From an uncultured Halomonas sp. (GTDB lineage: Bacteria > Pseudomonadota > Gammaproteobacteria > Pseudomonadales > Halomonadaceae): a DNA stretch of 64,000 nucleotides. Below the pieces are notes generated by a model. The model was not told the origin of the DNA. It worked only from the letters and a program-made list of their open reading frames with translations, and did not search any database. Made by a program: the position numbers and the translations under genes. Where the stretch lies: the NCBI RefSeq assembly GCF_947501415.1, contig NZ_CANMVL010000005.1:45963-109962 (forward strand), written 5' to 3'. Positions 32,798-42,143 of the stretch are shown piece by piece; the first letter of the stretch is position 1, and each line of letters begins with the position of its first letter.

Positions 32798-34270
32798 ATG
32801 GCGATGCTGGGCAAGCGGCGACCGCGTCGCGAGCGGTCGGGTGTTTCCGGCCTGCAGGGCCGACAGCCACACTCGCCGCCATACTCGAGTGTCAGGGGGG
32901 GGGCGCCCTCGAGTGAGGGCGAGGCGCAGGGCCTGAAGATCGAGCGCCTGGCCCATGATGGCCGTGGTGTCACCCATCACGCCGACGGCAAGACGCTGTT
33001 CGTCGACGGCGCGCTGCCCGGAGAGCGAGTCGAGGTGGCGGTCCATCTGACCCGCAAGCGTTTCGATGAAGCCCATGTGCGTGAGGTGCTCGAGGCGTCG
33101 CCGGAGCGCGTCAAGCCGCCCTGCGACTATTACCAGCGCTGTGGCGGTTGTGACCTTCAGCATCTGTCAGTGCCCGCCCAGCGTCGCCACAAGCAGGCGG
33201 TCCTCGTCGATCTGCTGTCGCGTCAGGGAGTCGAGTTCGCCGGGGAACCAGAGTTGCTGGCCGGTGCCAGTCAGGGCTATCGGCGCCGTGCTCGGCTGGG
33301 CGTGAAACTGGATGCCGAGGGGCGTCTGCACCTCGGGTTCCGCGCACGCCATAGCCATCGTCTGGTGGATATCGCGCACTGCACCATCCTGATGCCTGAG
33401 CTCGATGCCCTGCTGGCCCCCCTGCACCGTCAATTGATGGCGCTGCAGGCGCCACGCCAGGTGGGTCACCTGGAGCTGCTGGCCAGTGACCAGGGCTGCA
33501 CCCTGGTGATCCGCCAGCTCAAGGAGCACGCCGTCGATCGCGAGGCCTGGCGTACCTTCGCCCGTGAACATGGGATCCACCTGGGCTGGCTGGCAGGGCG
33601 AGATACCCCCGCCCTGGAGTGGCTGACGCCTCCCCCGCGGCTGAGCTACCGAGTGCCCGGGGTCCAACAGGACCTCGAGCTGGGCATCGCTCCCAGTGAC
33701 TTCCTTCAGGCCAATGAGGAGGTCAATCGACAGATGGTTGCGACGGCACTCGGCTGGCTCGATGATCTTGCCGGGAGCGTGGTTCTTGACCTGTTTGCCG
33801 GTGTCGGCAATTTCAGCCTGCCGCTGGCCTCCGCCGGGGCACGGGTGGTCGCGGTGGAGGGGAGTCCGTCGATGGTCGAGCGCCTGGGTGCCAACGCGCG
33901 TGCCAATGCCTGTGCCAACGGTGGGGAGCTGCAGCTGTCGGCTCGCCAGGCCAATCTGGCGAGTCAGGGGACAGTGGCAGCGCTCTTGAAGGAGATCGGC
34001 CCCGAGGTGGTGGTGCTCGATCCGCCACGCGAGGGGGCCGAAGGTGCCGCCTGGGCCCTGGCGGCGGCGCCGGTGCCACGCGTGCTTTATGTCGCATGCG
34101 ACCCGGCGACCCTGGCTCGGGATGCCGCACATCTGGTGCGGGGAGGTTATCGGGTCACGCGCATCGCCGTGGCCGATATGTTCGTGCACACCTCGCACCT
34201 GGAATCGATGCTGCTGTTTGAACATTCAGGAATGGAAGAACGGCGGCAAGGAGCCTTGGCCGATGGTTAA
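32798..34270 (+). CDS. rlmD: 23S rRNA (uracil-1939-C5)-methyltransferase
   Basis: A 490-residue enzyme: TRAM domain, iron-sulfur cysteines in CDYYQRCGGCDLQHL (C109, C115, C118) plus a later CTILMP cysteine, SAM site LDLFAGVGNFSLPLA, and catalytic YVACDPATLARDAAHL. Its N-terminus carries about 45 extra residues of low-complexity, arginine/serine/proline-rich sequence that include a run of nine G at the DNA level (32895-32903). No other start codon fits in frame before the TRAM domain. Overlaps relA by 8 bp. Confidence 0.93.
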   Translation: MAMLGKRRPRRERSGVSGLQGRQPHSPPYSSVRGGAPSSEGEAQGLKIERLAHDGRGVTHHADGKTLFVDGALPGERVEVAVHLTRKRFDEAHVREVLEASPERVKPPCDYYQRCGGCDLQHLSVPAQRRHKQAVLVDLLSRQGVEFAGEPELLAGASQGYRRRARLGVKLDAEGRLHLGFRARHSHRLVDIAHCTILMPELDALLAPLHRQLMALQAPRQVGHLELLASDQGCTLVIRQLKEHAVDREAWRTFAREHGIHLGWLAGRDTPALEWLTPPPRLSYRVPGVQQDLELGIAPSDFLQANEEVNRQMVATALGWLDDLAGSVVLDLFAGVGNFSLPLASAGARVVAVEGSPSMVERLGANARANACANGGELQLSARQANLASQGTVAALLKEIGPEVVVLDPPREGAEGAAWALAAAPVPRVLYVACDPATLARDAAHLVRGGYRVTRIAVADMFVHTSHLESMLLFEHSGMEERRQGALADG

Positions 34271-36545
34271 AGTACGTGAGGACCAGCCTCTCACCGCGAC
34301 GGGAAAGGTGGATATCGAACGCTGGGTGGAGCGTCTGCAGGAGGATGTGAGGCTGCGCGACCCGGCCGAGATGATCGAGGCCTGTCGGCTCGCCGAGCGG
34401 CTGGAGGGTGAGTCGGAGCGCCCCCATCGGGCCTGGATGGCGGAAGGGTCCAGTTTTCGCATGGGCCTGGAGATGGCCGATATCCTGGGTGAGCTCAAGC
34501 TCGACCAGGTGGCGCTGGTTGCCGCGGTACTCTATCGCGCGGTGCGCGAGGGACTGGTCGGCCTCGAGGCCGTCGGCAAGCAGTTTGGCAAGGAGGTGGC
34601 CGGACTGATCGATGGCGTGCTGCAGATGGCGGCGATCAGTGCGACCCAGTTGCCCAGCCGCGACATGGGTCAGCATGACCAGCAGGACAATCTGCGCAAG
34701 ATGCTGGTCAACATGATCGACGATGTTCGTGTGGCACTGATCAAGATCGCCGAGCGAACCTGTGCGCTGCGCCAGGTCAGGGAAGCGCCCCGAGAGAAGC
34801 AGCAACGCGTGGCCCGTGAGGTGTTCGATATCTATGCCCCCCTGGCGCATCGGCTGGGGATCGGTCACCTCAAGTGGGAGCTCGAGGATCTCTCCTTCCG
34901 CTATCTCCATGAGGATGACTACAAGGCCATCGCACGGCAGCTGGCCGAAAAGCGCCTGGATCGCGATCGCTATATCACCGAGATCGTCGCTATCCTCAAC
35001 GGTCTGCTGGATGCCCAGGGCATCCACCGCTACGACGTCGATGGTCGGGCCAAGCACATCTACTCGATCTGGCGGAAGATGAAGCGCAAGAGCATCGACT
35101 TCTCCCAGGTCCATGATATCCGGGCGGTGCGCATTCTGGTGCCCGAAGTCACCGACTGCTATACCGTGCTGGGGCTTGTGCACTCGCGCTGGCATCACGT
35201 ACCCAACGAGTTCGACGACTATATTGCCAACCCCAAGCAGAATGGCTACCAGTCGTTGCACACCGCGGTCCTCGGCCCCGAGAACAAGGTCGTGGAGATT
35301 CAGATTCGCACCTTTGCCATGCATGAGGAGGCGGAGCTGGGGGTCTGTGCTCACTGGCGCTACAAGGGGCATGACACCCGGGCCAAGAGTACCAGCTACG
35401 AGGACAAGATCGCCTGGCTGCGGCAGGTGCTCGAGTGGCAGGAGGAGATCGGTGATCTTGGTGACCTGAGCGAGGGCCTCAACAGCGACGTGGCCCCGGA
35501 CCGCATCTACGTCTTCACCCCGGATGGCCATATCATCGACCTGCCTCGTGTCGCGACCCCCATCGACTTCGCCTATCGGGTACACACCGAGGTGGGGCAT
35601 CGCTGCCGTGGGGCCAAGGTCAATGGCCGTATCGTGCCGCTTACCTATACGCTGAAGACCGGCCAGCAGGTGGAGATCCTTACCGCCAGCAAGGGTGGGC
35701 CCAGTCGCGACTGGCTCAATCCCAGCCTGGCCTATGTGCGCACCTCCCGGGCACGTTCCAAGATCCAGGCCTGGTTCAAATACCAGGCCCGTGATCAGAA
35801 CATCATGGAGGGGCGCGCCCTGTTCGAGCGCGAGATGAAGCGCCTCGACCTCGAGGACATGGCTCTCGACACCCTGGCTCGCAAGGTCAACTACGCAACG
35901 CCCGATGACATGTACGCTGCCCTGGGAGCGGGGGATCTGCGCATCGGTCAGGTGTTGAACCAGGCTCAGCAGCTGTTCGGTGAGAACGATGACCAGGAGC
36001 AGCTCGACCGCCTGCTGGCCAAGCCCAGGCGCACCACGGGCAAGGGCGAGAAGAGCGATATCACCGTGCTGGGCGTGGGTAACCTCAAGACCAGCATGGC
36101 CAACTGCTGTCATCCGGTGCCGGGTGAGCCGATCGTCGGCTTCATTACCCAGGGGCGTGGAGTCACGGTGCACCGCGAGGACTGCCCCAATATTCTGCAG
36201 TTGAGTGTGGACGAGCCCCAGCGCATCATCGAGGTGGAGTGGGGCGAGCGGGCGCGAACCCAGTATCCGGTCAATATCGAGGTGCAGGCGTGGGATCGCT
36301 CCGGCCTGCTGCGCGATGTCACCGGGGTGCTGGGCAACGAGAAGGTCAACGTGCTGGCGGTCAATACCCTCACCGATACCGATGATGGCATCGCGCGGCT
36401 GACCATTACCGTCGAAGTGGATGGTCTGGAGTCGCTGGGGCGGCTCTTCTCCCGCATCCAGCAGCTGCCCAACGTTATCGAGGTGAGACGCCTGCGCAGC
36501 GGCGGCAAACCCGGCAAGCGCAAGGGAAGGGAGAGGAAGACATGA
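34263..36545 (+). CDS. relA: GTP pyrophosphokinase RelA
   Basis: A 760-residue protein starting at ATG 34263 inside the rlmD end. The hydrolase region lacks the HD pair (it reads VLYRAVREGL where SpoT has HD), so it is a synthetase only. The synthetase domain has NGYQSLHTAVLGP and the RTFAMHEEAELGVCAHW block, followed by TGS (YVFTPDGHIIDLPRVATPID), a zinc-finger stretch with NCCHPVPGEP and a C-terminal ACT domain. It makes (p)ppGpp at ribosomes with uncharged tRNA. Coupled to mazG. Confidence 0.96.
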   Translation: MVKVREDQPLTATGKVDIERWVERLQEDVRLRDPAEMIEACRLAERLEGESERPHRAWMAEGSSFRMGLEMADILGELKLDQVALVAAVLYRAVREGLVGLEAVGKQFGKEVAGLIDGVLQMAAISATQLPSRDMGQHDQQDNLRKMLVNMIDDVRVALIKIAERTCALRQVREAPREKQQRVAREVFDIYAPLAHRLGIGHLKWELEDLSFRYLHEDDYKAIARQLAEKRLDRDRYITEIVAILNGLLDAQGIHRYDVDGRAKHIYSIWRKMKRKSIDFSQVHDIRAVRILVPEVTDCYTVLGLVHSRWHHVPNEFDDYIANPKQNGYQSLHTAVLGPENKVVEIQIRTFAMHEEAELGVCAHWRYKGHDTRAKSTSYEDKIAWLRQVLEWQEEIGDLGDLSEGLNSDVAPDRIYVFTPDGHIIDLPRVATPIDFAYRVHTEVGHRCRGAKVNGRIVPLTYTLKTGQQVEILTASKGGPSRDWLNPSLAYVRTSRARSKIQAWFKYQARDQNIMEGRALFEREMKRLDLEDMALDTLARKVNYATPDDMYAALGAGDLRIGQVLNQAQQLFGENDDQEQLDRLLAKPRRTTGKGEKSDITVLGVGNLKTSMANCCHPVPGEPIVGFITQGRGVTVHREDCPNILQLSVDEPQRIIEVEWGERARTQYPVNIEVQAWDRSGLLRDVTGVLGNEKVNVLAVNTLTDTDDGIARLTITVEVDGLESLGRLFSRIQQLPNVIEVRRLRSGGKPGKRKGRERKT

Positions 36546-37465
36546 GCCAGCGCCATGGTCTGGATGATCTGCTGACCCTGATGGCGGTGCTGCGTGACCC
36601 CGACCAGGGGTGTCCATGGGACCTCCGGCAGGACTGGGACACCATCGTGCCCCACACCCTGGAGGAAGCCTACGAGGTCGCCGATGCCATCGAGCGCCGC
36701 GCCTGGGAGGAGCTGCCCGGTGAGCTGGGTGATCTGCTCTTTCAGGTGGTCTACTACGCCCAGTTCGCGAGTGAGGAGGGGCGTTTCGATTTCCACACGG
36801 TCGTGGATACCCTGACCGCCAAGATGCTGCGTCGCCACCCCCATGTCTTCCCCGATGGCAGCCTGGCCTCACGGCGCCCCCCCGACGTTGATGCCGCGGA
36901 TAGCGAAGCACGCCAGGTCCCCGAACTTGAAGGCATCAATCGCCGCTGGGAGGCCCTGAAGGCCGAGGAGCGTGCACAGCGGATGCGTGAGGCCCACGAG
37001 GCCCCCGATGCCTCGGGGAGCGACTCCGTTGCGTCCTCGGTTCTGGATGATGTGCCGCGTACACTGCCGGCACTGTCGCGAGCCGCCAAGCTCTCGAAGC
37101 GTGCCGCCCGGGTGGGGTTCGACTGGCCCGACTCCCGCGGGGTGATCGCCAAGATTCGCGAGGAGCTAGACGAGGTCGAGGAGGCGCTGGCCGAGGGGAG
37201 TCGGGAGCATGCCGCCGAGGAGGTGGGTGACCTGCTGTTCGCCGTGACCAACCTCGCCCGCACCCTCAAGGCCGACCCCGAGCAGTGCCTGCGAGCCACC
37301 AACAACAAGTTCGAGCGCCGCTTTCGTCACGTGGAGGCGGCCCTGGCGGCGACGGGCAGTAGCCCCGCCGATGCCGACCTCGCGACCATGGAGCGCCACT
37401 GGCAGGCCGCCAAGCGTAACGAATACAACGATGCTGCCACTTCATCCGGAGACCCCCTGTCATGA
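36542..37465 (+). CDS. mazG: Nucleoside triphosphate pyrophosphohydrolase MazG
   Basis: A 307-residue protein with two MazG domains: CPWDLRQDWDTIVPHTLEEA then GELGDLLFQVVYYAQ in the first, and KIREELDEVEEAL with EEVGDLLFAVTNLAR in the second. It is longer than the E. coli enzyme (263), with an acidic insert near residues 140-165. It hydrolyses NTPs and can lower ppGpp, which fits coupling to relA by a 4-bp overlap. Confidence 0.94.
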   Translation: MSQRHGLDDLLTLMAVLRDPDQGCPWDLRQDWDTIVPHTLEEAYEVADAIERRAWEELPGELGDLLFQVVYYAQFASEEGRFDFHTVVDTLTAKMLRRHPHVFPDGSLASRRPPDVDAADSEARQVPELEGINRRWEALKAEERAQRMREAHEAPDASGSDSVASSVLDDVPRTLPALSRAAKLSKRAARVGFDWPDSRGVIAKIREELDEVEEALAEGSREHAAEEVGDLLFAVTNLARTLKADPEQCLRATNNKFERRFRHVEAALAATGSSPADADLATMERHWQAAKRNEYNDAATSSGDPLS

Positions 37466-40110
37466 GCCATGATCTTCACGAATCCCTGCGTGACAATGTT
37501 CGTATCCTTGGCGACAGCCTGGGGCGCACCATTGCCGATGACCTGGGGGGCGACTTCGTCGACAAGATCGAGGCCATTCGCGATTTCGCCAAGCGAGGTC
37601 GTCAGGGCGACGAGCAGGCTCAGCGTGAGCTAATCGAGTACCTGCGTCGCTTGCCGGACCGCGACCTGTTGCCGGTGACCCGCGCCTTCAACCAGTTTCT
37701 CAACCTGGCCAATATCGCCGAACAGCACTATCGGGCCCGCTTTCGTCGCGTCGAGGATTACCGGCCGGGTACGCAACCGGTGCTCTCCGAGCTGGTGGAG
37801 CGGGCGCGCCAAGCAGGCCACTCACCACGCAAGCTGGTCGAGAGCCTGGCCGGCATGCGTGTCGAACTGGTGTTGACCGCCCACCCCACCGAGGTCATTC
37901 GGCGCACCCTGATCCAGAAGTACGATGCCATCGACGACTGTTTGACCGCCATCGAATCGTCCGGGGATTATCCCGAGCGTGGCGCCCGGGCCAAGGGGCG
38001 TCTCGAGGAGCTGATCAGCCAGGCCTGGCATACCGACGAGATCCGCCACGAACGACCGTCGCCGGTGGATGAGGCGAAGTGGGGCTTCGCGGTGATCGAA
38101 AACTCGCTGTGGCAAGCGGTGCCGGACTTTCATCGGGACCTGGACAACCTGCTGCTGGATACCGCCGGCGAGCGGTTGCCTCTGGATGCCGCGCCGATCA
38201 GCTTCTCGTCTTGGATGGGGGGCGATCGCGACGGCAATCCCAACGTGACCTCCCGGGTGACTCGCGAGGTGCTGCTGCTGGGGCGCTGGATGGCTGCGGA
38301 TCTTTACCTGCGCGATCTGGAACAGCTCAAGGCCGAGCTCTCCATGTGGAAGGCCAACAGCGCGCTCAAGGCCGAGGTCGGCGACGCACCGGAGCCCTAC
38401 CGCGAGCTGCTTCGCCAGCTGCTGGCACGAGTCGAGGCCACCCGTGACTGGGCCAAGGCGAGCCTCGATGGCAAGCCCTACGACGGGGGGGCGATCATCG
38501 AGAGTCGTGACCAGCTCTATTCACCGTTGCTTGCCTGCTACCGCTCACTGTGCGATGTGGGCCTCGACACCATCGCCAATGGTGCACTGCTGGATACCCT
38601 GCGGCGGGTGGCGGTGTTTGGTGTCACCCTGACCCAGCTCGACATTCGCCAGGAGGCGAGTCGCCACGCCCAGGTGATGGAGGAGCTCACCGCCGGGCTT
38701 GGCCTGGGGCACTATCGTGACTGGAGCGAAGAGCAGCGCCAGGCCTTCCTGCTCGAGGAACTCGAGTCGCGCCGACCGCTGATACCGCGGCGCTGGGAGT
38801 GCTCGACGGAGTCGCGGGAGGTGATCGATACCTTCCGGGTCATCGCCAGTGAGCCGGCCGAAGCGCTTGGGACCTATGTCATCTCCATGGCGGCAGAGCC
38901 CTCCGACGTGTTGACCGTGGCACTGCTGATGAAGGAGGTGGGCGGCGAGGTCAAGTTGCCGATCGCGCCGCTGTTCGAGACCCTCAACGACCTCAATCAT
39001 GCCGGCGAGGCGATCGACCGCCTGCTCTCCCTGCCCGGCTATCGCCGTCTGATCGGCGGCCGGCAGGAGGTGATGATCGGCTACTCGGATTCGGCCAAGG
39101 ATGCCGGTCAGCTGGCCGCCGCCTGGGCCCAGTACCGTGCCCAGGAGAGCCTGGTGACGGTGTGTCGTCGTCACGCCGTGGACCTGACGCTGTTCCATGG
39201 ACGCGGTGGGACCGTGGGGCGCGGTGGTGGCCCGGCCCATGCGGCGATTCTCTCTCAACCGCCTGGTTCGGTGAATGGCAGCCTCAGGGTGACCGAGCAG
39301 GGCGAGATGATCCGCTTCAAGTTCGGTCAGCCGGAGATCGCCCTGCGCTCCATGGAGATCTACGCCTGCGCGGTGCTGGAGGCAACGCTGCTGCCGCCAC
39401 CCGACCCGGAACCCCACTGGCGCGATGAGATGGATCGCCTGGCCGAGATCGCCCACGGGGCCTACGTGGGGGTGGTGCGAGAGGATGACGATTTCGTGCC
39501 CTACTTCCGTGCGGTGACACCGGAGGGTTCGCTCGGGCGCCTGCCCCTGGGTTCGAGGCCTACCAAGCGGCGTCAGGATGGTGGGGTGGAGACTCTGCGG
39601 GCGATTCCCTGGATCTTTGCCTGGACCCAGGTCCGCCTGATGCTGCCAGCCTGGCTGGGGAGTGGCGAGGCCTTCGCCACCCGCCTCAAAGAGGAGGGGG
39701 GGCGTGAGGTGCTTCAGGAGATGCGTGACCGCTGGCCCTTCTTCGGCACCTACCTGGATATGCTGGAAATGCTGCTTTCCAAGGCCGATGTGGGCATCTC
39801 TGCCTACTACGAGCATCGCCTCGTCGACGAGCCGAGTCTCAAGGCGCTGGGGCAGCGCCTGCGGCAGCGTTTCGAGCGGCTAAATGAGGTACTGCTGGAG
39901 ATGCTGGAACAGCAGGAATTGTTGGAGAAGACGCCGTTGATCCACCAGGCGATAGCCGTGCGCAATCCCTATATCGACCCGCTACATGGGCTGCAGGCGG
40001 AGCTTCTGCAGCGTAACCGCGACGCCGACGGGGCGATCAGCGCCGATCTGTCGCGGGCGCTGATGGTCACCATGGCGGGTATTGCCGCGGGGCTGCGAAA
40101 TACGGGGTAA
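37462..40110 (+). CDS. ppc: Phosphoenolpyruvate carboxylase
   Basis: An 882-residue enzyme of full length. Signature 1 VLTAHPTEVIRRT carries the catalytic histidine, signature 2 is MIGYSDSAKDAGQLAA, and the glycine-rich FHGRGGTVGRGGGP loop binds PEP. It carboxylates PEP to oxaloacetate to refill the TCA cycle. The C-terminus ends in the conserved TMAGIAAGLRNTG. Overlaps mazG by 4 bp. Confidence 0.97.
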   Translation: MSHDLHESLRDNVRILGDSLGRTIADDLGGDFVDKIEAIRDFAKRGRQGDEQAQRELIEYLRRLPDRDLLPVTRAFNQFLNLANIAEQHYRARFRRVEDYRPGTQPVLSELVERARQAGHSPRKLVESLAGMRVELVLTAHPTEVIRRTLIQKYDAIDDCLTAIESSGDYPERGARAKGRLEELISQAWHTDEIRHERPSPVDEAKWGFAVIENSLWQAVPDFHRDLDNLLLDTAGERLPLDAAPISFSSWMGGDRDGNPNVTSRVTREVLLLGRWMAADLYLRDLEQLKAELSMWKANSALKAEVGDAPEPYRELLRQLLARVEATRDWAKASLDGKPYDGGAIIESRDQLYSPLLACYRSLCDVGLDTIANGALLDTLRRVAVFGVTLTQLDIRQEASRHAQVMEELTAGLGLGHYRDWSEEQRQAFLLEELESRRPLIPRRWECSTESREVIDTFRVIASEPAEALGTYVISMAAEPSDVLTVALLMKEVGGEVKLPIAPLFETLNDLNHAGEAIDRLLSLPGYRRLIGGRQEVMIGYSDSAKDAGQLAAAWAQYRAQESLVTVCRRHAVDLTLFHGRGGTVGRGGGPAHAAILSQPPGSVNGSLRVTEQGEMIRFKFGQPEIALRSMEIYACAVLEATLLPPPDPEPHWRDEMDRLAEIAHGAYVGVVREDDDFVPYFRAVTPEGSLGRLPLGSRPTKRRQDGGVETLRAIPWIFAWTQVRLMLPAWLGSGEAFATRLKEEGGREVLQEMRDRWPFFGTYLDMLEMLLSKADVGISAYYEHRLVDEPSLKALGQRLRQRFERLNEVLLEMLEQQELLEKTPLIHQAIAVRNPYIDPLHGLQAELLQRNRDADGAISADLSRALMVTMAGIAAGLRNTG

Positions 40111-40344
40111 CCCGGCTTTGTCGGGAGCTGGAAGAGCGCCGCTTCGCGGCTGGAAGCTGGAAGAAAAAGATTCTTCGCACATCAGCGTGAAGCTGGCCAG
40201 CCACAATGAACTCCAGCCTCCCGGTACTCACTGCCGGACTGATTCACGCCAGTTTGCGATGAACCAGAAAAAACCCGGACTCAGATGATTTGGGTTTTCT
40301 TCCAGCCTCAGGCTTATGCCCGCGTAGCGGGCGTTCTTCAAGCT

Positions 40345-40971
40345 CTAGAAGGGAATATGAATCGAGGCGGTCAGCAGGTTGAGATGCGCCATGTCGGGCG
40401 CATCGTACTCCTCGAGCTCGAGGCGGCTGGTAAAGCCCGGGAGCTGCAGGCGGGCGCCGAAACCCCGAACTCTGGTGGTGCCGGTCTCCTCGCCCTCGCC
40501 GCGTGGAATCACGGCATCGCCCTCCCAGCCGACCAGGCCTGACTTGGCATAGAGCCCGAAATCTCCCAGGCGTATTCCTGCCACCAGGCTGCCGCCGAGG
40601 CTGACGGTATTGACCAGTAGTTGCTGGTTCTCGAGGCGGGTCGGCATCTCGTCGCTATGGTGGTAGCGGAATTCGGCACCGAGATCCAGCTTGGGGAGCT
40701 GAAATGGACTGAAGCCGGCAATCAGTCGAAAGCCGGAAGTGTAGCCGTCGGGACTCTCGATGTCATGACCGTCGATGATAACTCCGTTCTCCAGCCGCAT
40801 AAGATTGTCCGGCTGATTGGCGTAGGCGGGGATATGGGGATCGGCTTGCCTGACCACCTCTTCGGCGAGAGAGCCTTTTTCGGCGCCGACTGCACCAAGG
40901 GATGTACCGAGGGCAAGACCAGCCAGTAGCGCGGCAATGGTATGACTGGATGAGGTGTGACGGGATGACAT
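40345..40971 (-). CDS. Small outer-membrane beta-barrel protein
   Basis: A 208-residue protein with a signal peptide (hydrophobic residues about 12-28, cleavage near VGA-EKG). Alternating strands with aromatic girdle residues (FRLIAGFSPFQLPKLDLGAE, then LGDFGLYAKSGLVGWEG) and a terminal phenylalanine (SIHIPF) indicate an eight-stranded outer-membrane barrel of the opacity/OmpW-like kind. A perfect TATAAT on the minus strand (41032-41037) lies 60 bp upstream. The 234-bp gap to ppc holds the repeat remnants only. Function unknown. Confidence 0.7.
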   Translation of the reverse strand: MSSRHTSSSHTIAALLAGLALGTSLGAVGAEKGSLAEEVVRQADPHIPAYANQPDNLMRLENGVIIDGHDIESPDGYTSGFRLIAGFSPFQLPKLDLGAEFRYHHSDEMPTRLENQQLLVNTVSLGGSLVAGIRLGDFGLYAKSGLVGWEGDAVIPRGEGEETGTTRVRGFGARLQLPGFTSRLELEEYDAPDMAHLNLLTASIHIPF

Positions 40972-41074
40972 GGGTCCCTGTCCTTGCGCTGCGGCCTGAT
41001 TCGCTCGATCCAGACCGCAGGGCGAGTAGCGATTATATTCATATAGGCTAGCAAGCCCACCCCCGGTTCGCCAG

Positions 41075-41196
41075 GCATTTGGTCCGGCGATAGCGGGGAC
41101 ACTCCCAAGCAGTGTCGAGGCTGCTGGCGCAATGCATTTGGTCCGGCGATAGCGGGGACACTCCCAAGCAGTGTCGAGGCTGCTGGCGCAATGCAT
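41075..41196. repeat. Two exact 59-bp tandem repeats
   Basis: Copies at 41075-41133 and 41134-41192, starting GCATTTGGTCCGGCGATAGC, plus a terminal GCAT. Each copy contains the inverted pair GACACT/AGTGTC with a 7-nt loop, so the element can form two hairpins. It lies upstream of the barrel protein gene. Related GGTCCGGCG sequence occurs near 45,559. Confidence 0.85.
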
Positions 41197-41237
41197 AAGG
41201 ACTGGCATGGGGGCTCGGCCGGGACGTGTCCCTTGCG

Positions 41238-42143
41238 CTATGGGGGATCACCAGCCAGGGTCTTCAGCAATGAATCCAGCCTGGGTGTCGCCAGGCCGTG
41301 GCGTTTGGCGGCCTGGCAAAGCGGGCCGAGTATGGCGACATGCTCCGTGGGACGCCCTGCCAGCACGTCCTGGAGCATCGAGGCGCGATTGGCGGCGGTG
41401 GCTTCCACCACCCGCCAGACCAGGGCGCGCCAGCCATCGAGGCCGCTGCCTTCGGGCGGTGCGATGCCCTCGGCCTGCATCACCCTCGCCACCTCACCGA
41501 TCACCACCTCCACCTCCTCACGAAACGGCGTTTCGCGAAGCTCGCCATTGCGAATCCTGTGGTGGGCAACCAGGGGGTTGATGGCAGCGTTGATGGCCAG
41601 CTTGTGCCATAACCGTCGCCGAATGTCCGGCACCGCCTGAGCCGATAGGCCACTTGTGCTCAACACGCTGGCAACTGCCCTCGCCAGATCGCCATGGCCA
41701 CCCTCCAGAGAGCCGATCAGGGTGTTGCCCTGGCCGGCGTGGACGACTCGATCATCCGCGGCAACATAGGCCCCTTCGGTGGTGGTGGCGCAGAGCACCG
41801 GGCCTGGATGACGTGTAGCGAGTCGTGGCTGGGTATGAAAGCCGTTCTGCCACAGTACCAGCGGGAGGTCGGCGGGAAGTCGGGAAGCGAGCTCAAGATA
41901 GGCCGCCTCGGCGGCGTAGGCCTTGGTGGTCAGGTGGAGGAGGTCGGGAGAGCCGCCGGTGGGACGAGTCCGCGTGACCACCTCCATGGCCAGAGCATCG
42001 CCCTGGGGGGTGATCAGTGTCTGAAGTGCGGGAAGGGGGCGGCGGCCGAGCAGTGTTACCCGCTGGCCATGTTGGGACAGACGCAGGGCGAGCAGGCGGC
42101 CGATGGCACCTGGCCCCACGATCCAGTGTGTCTGAAGCCCCAT
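41238..42143 (-). CDS. panE: 2-dehydropantoate 2-reductase
   Basis: A 301-residue NADPH-dependent ketopantoate reductase. The N-terminal Rossmann motif is WIVGPGAIGRLLALRLSQ; the ketopantoate-binding lysine lies in LWHKLAINAAINPL, followed by the conserved VAHHRIRNGEL. It makes pantoate for CoA synthesis. Its ATG overlaps the topB stop (ATGA), so the two are coupled. An upstream in-frame extension inside topB is a shadow. Confidence 0.88.
   Translation of the reverse strand: MGLQTHWIVGPGAIGRLLALRLSQHGQRVTLLGRRPLPALQTLITPQGDALAMEVVTRTRPTGGSPDLLHLTTKAYAAEAAYLELASRLPADLPLVLWQNGFHTQPRLATRHPGPVLCATTTEGAYVAADDRVVHAGQGNTLIGSLEGGHGDLARAVASVLSTSGLSAQAVPDIRRRLWHKLAINAAINPLVAHHRIRNGELRETPFREEVEVVIGEVARVMQAEGIAPPEGSGLDGWRALVWRVVEATAANRASMLQDVLAGRPTEHVAILGPLCQAAKRHGLATPRLDSLLKTLAGDPP

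Noticed and set aside
34155..36911. 918-codon open frame opposite relA
   Set aside because: Low-complexity His/Leu/Asp-rich translation with no family; relA is unambiguous on the other strand.
41075..41196. Possible CRISPR-like array
   Set aside because: Only two 59-bp units, directly adjacent with no spacers. It is a tandem duplication.
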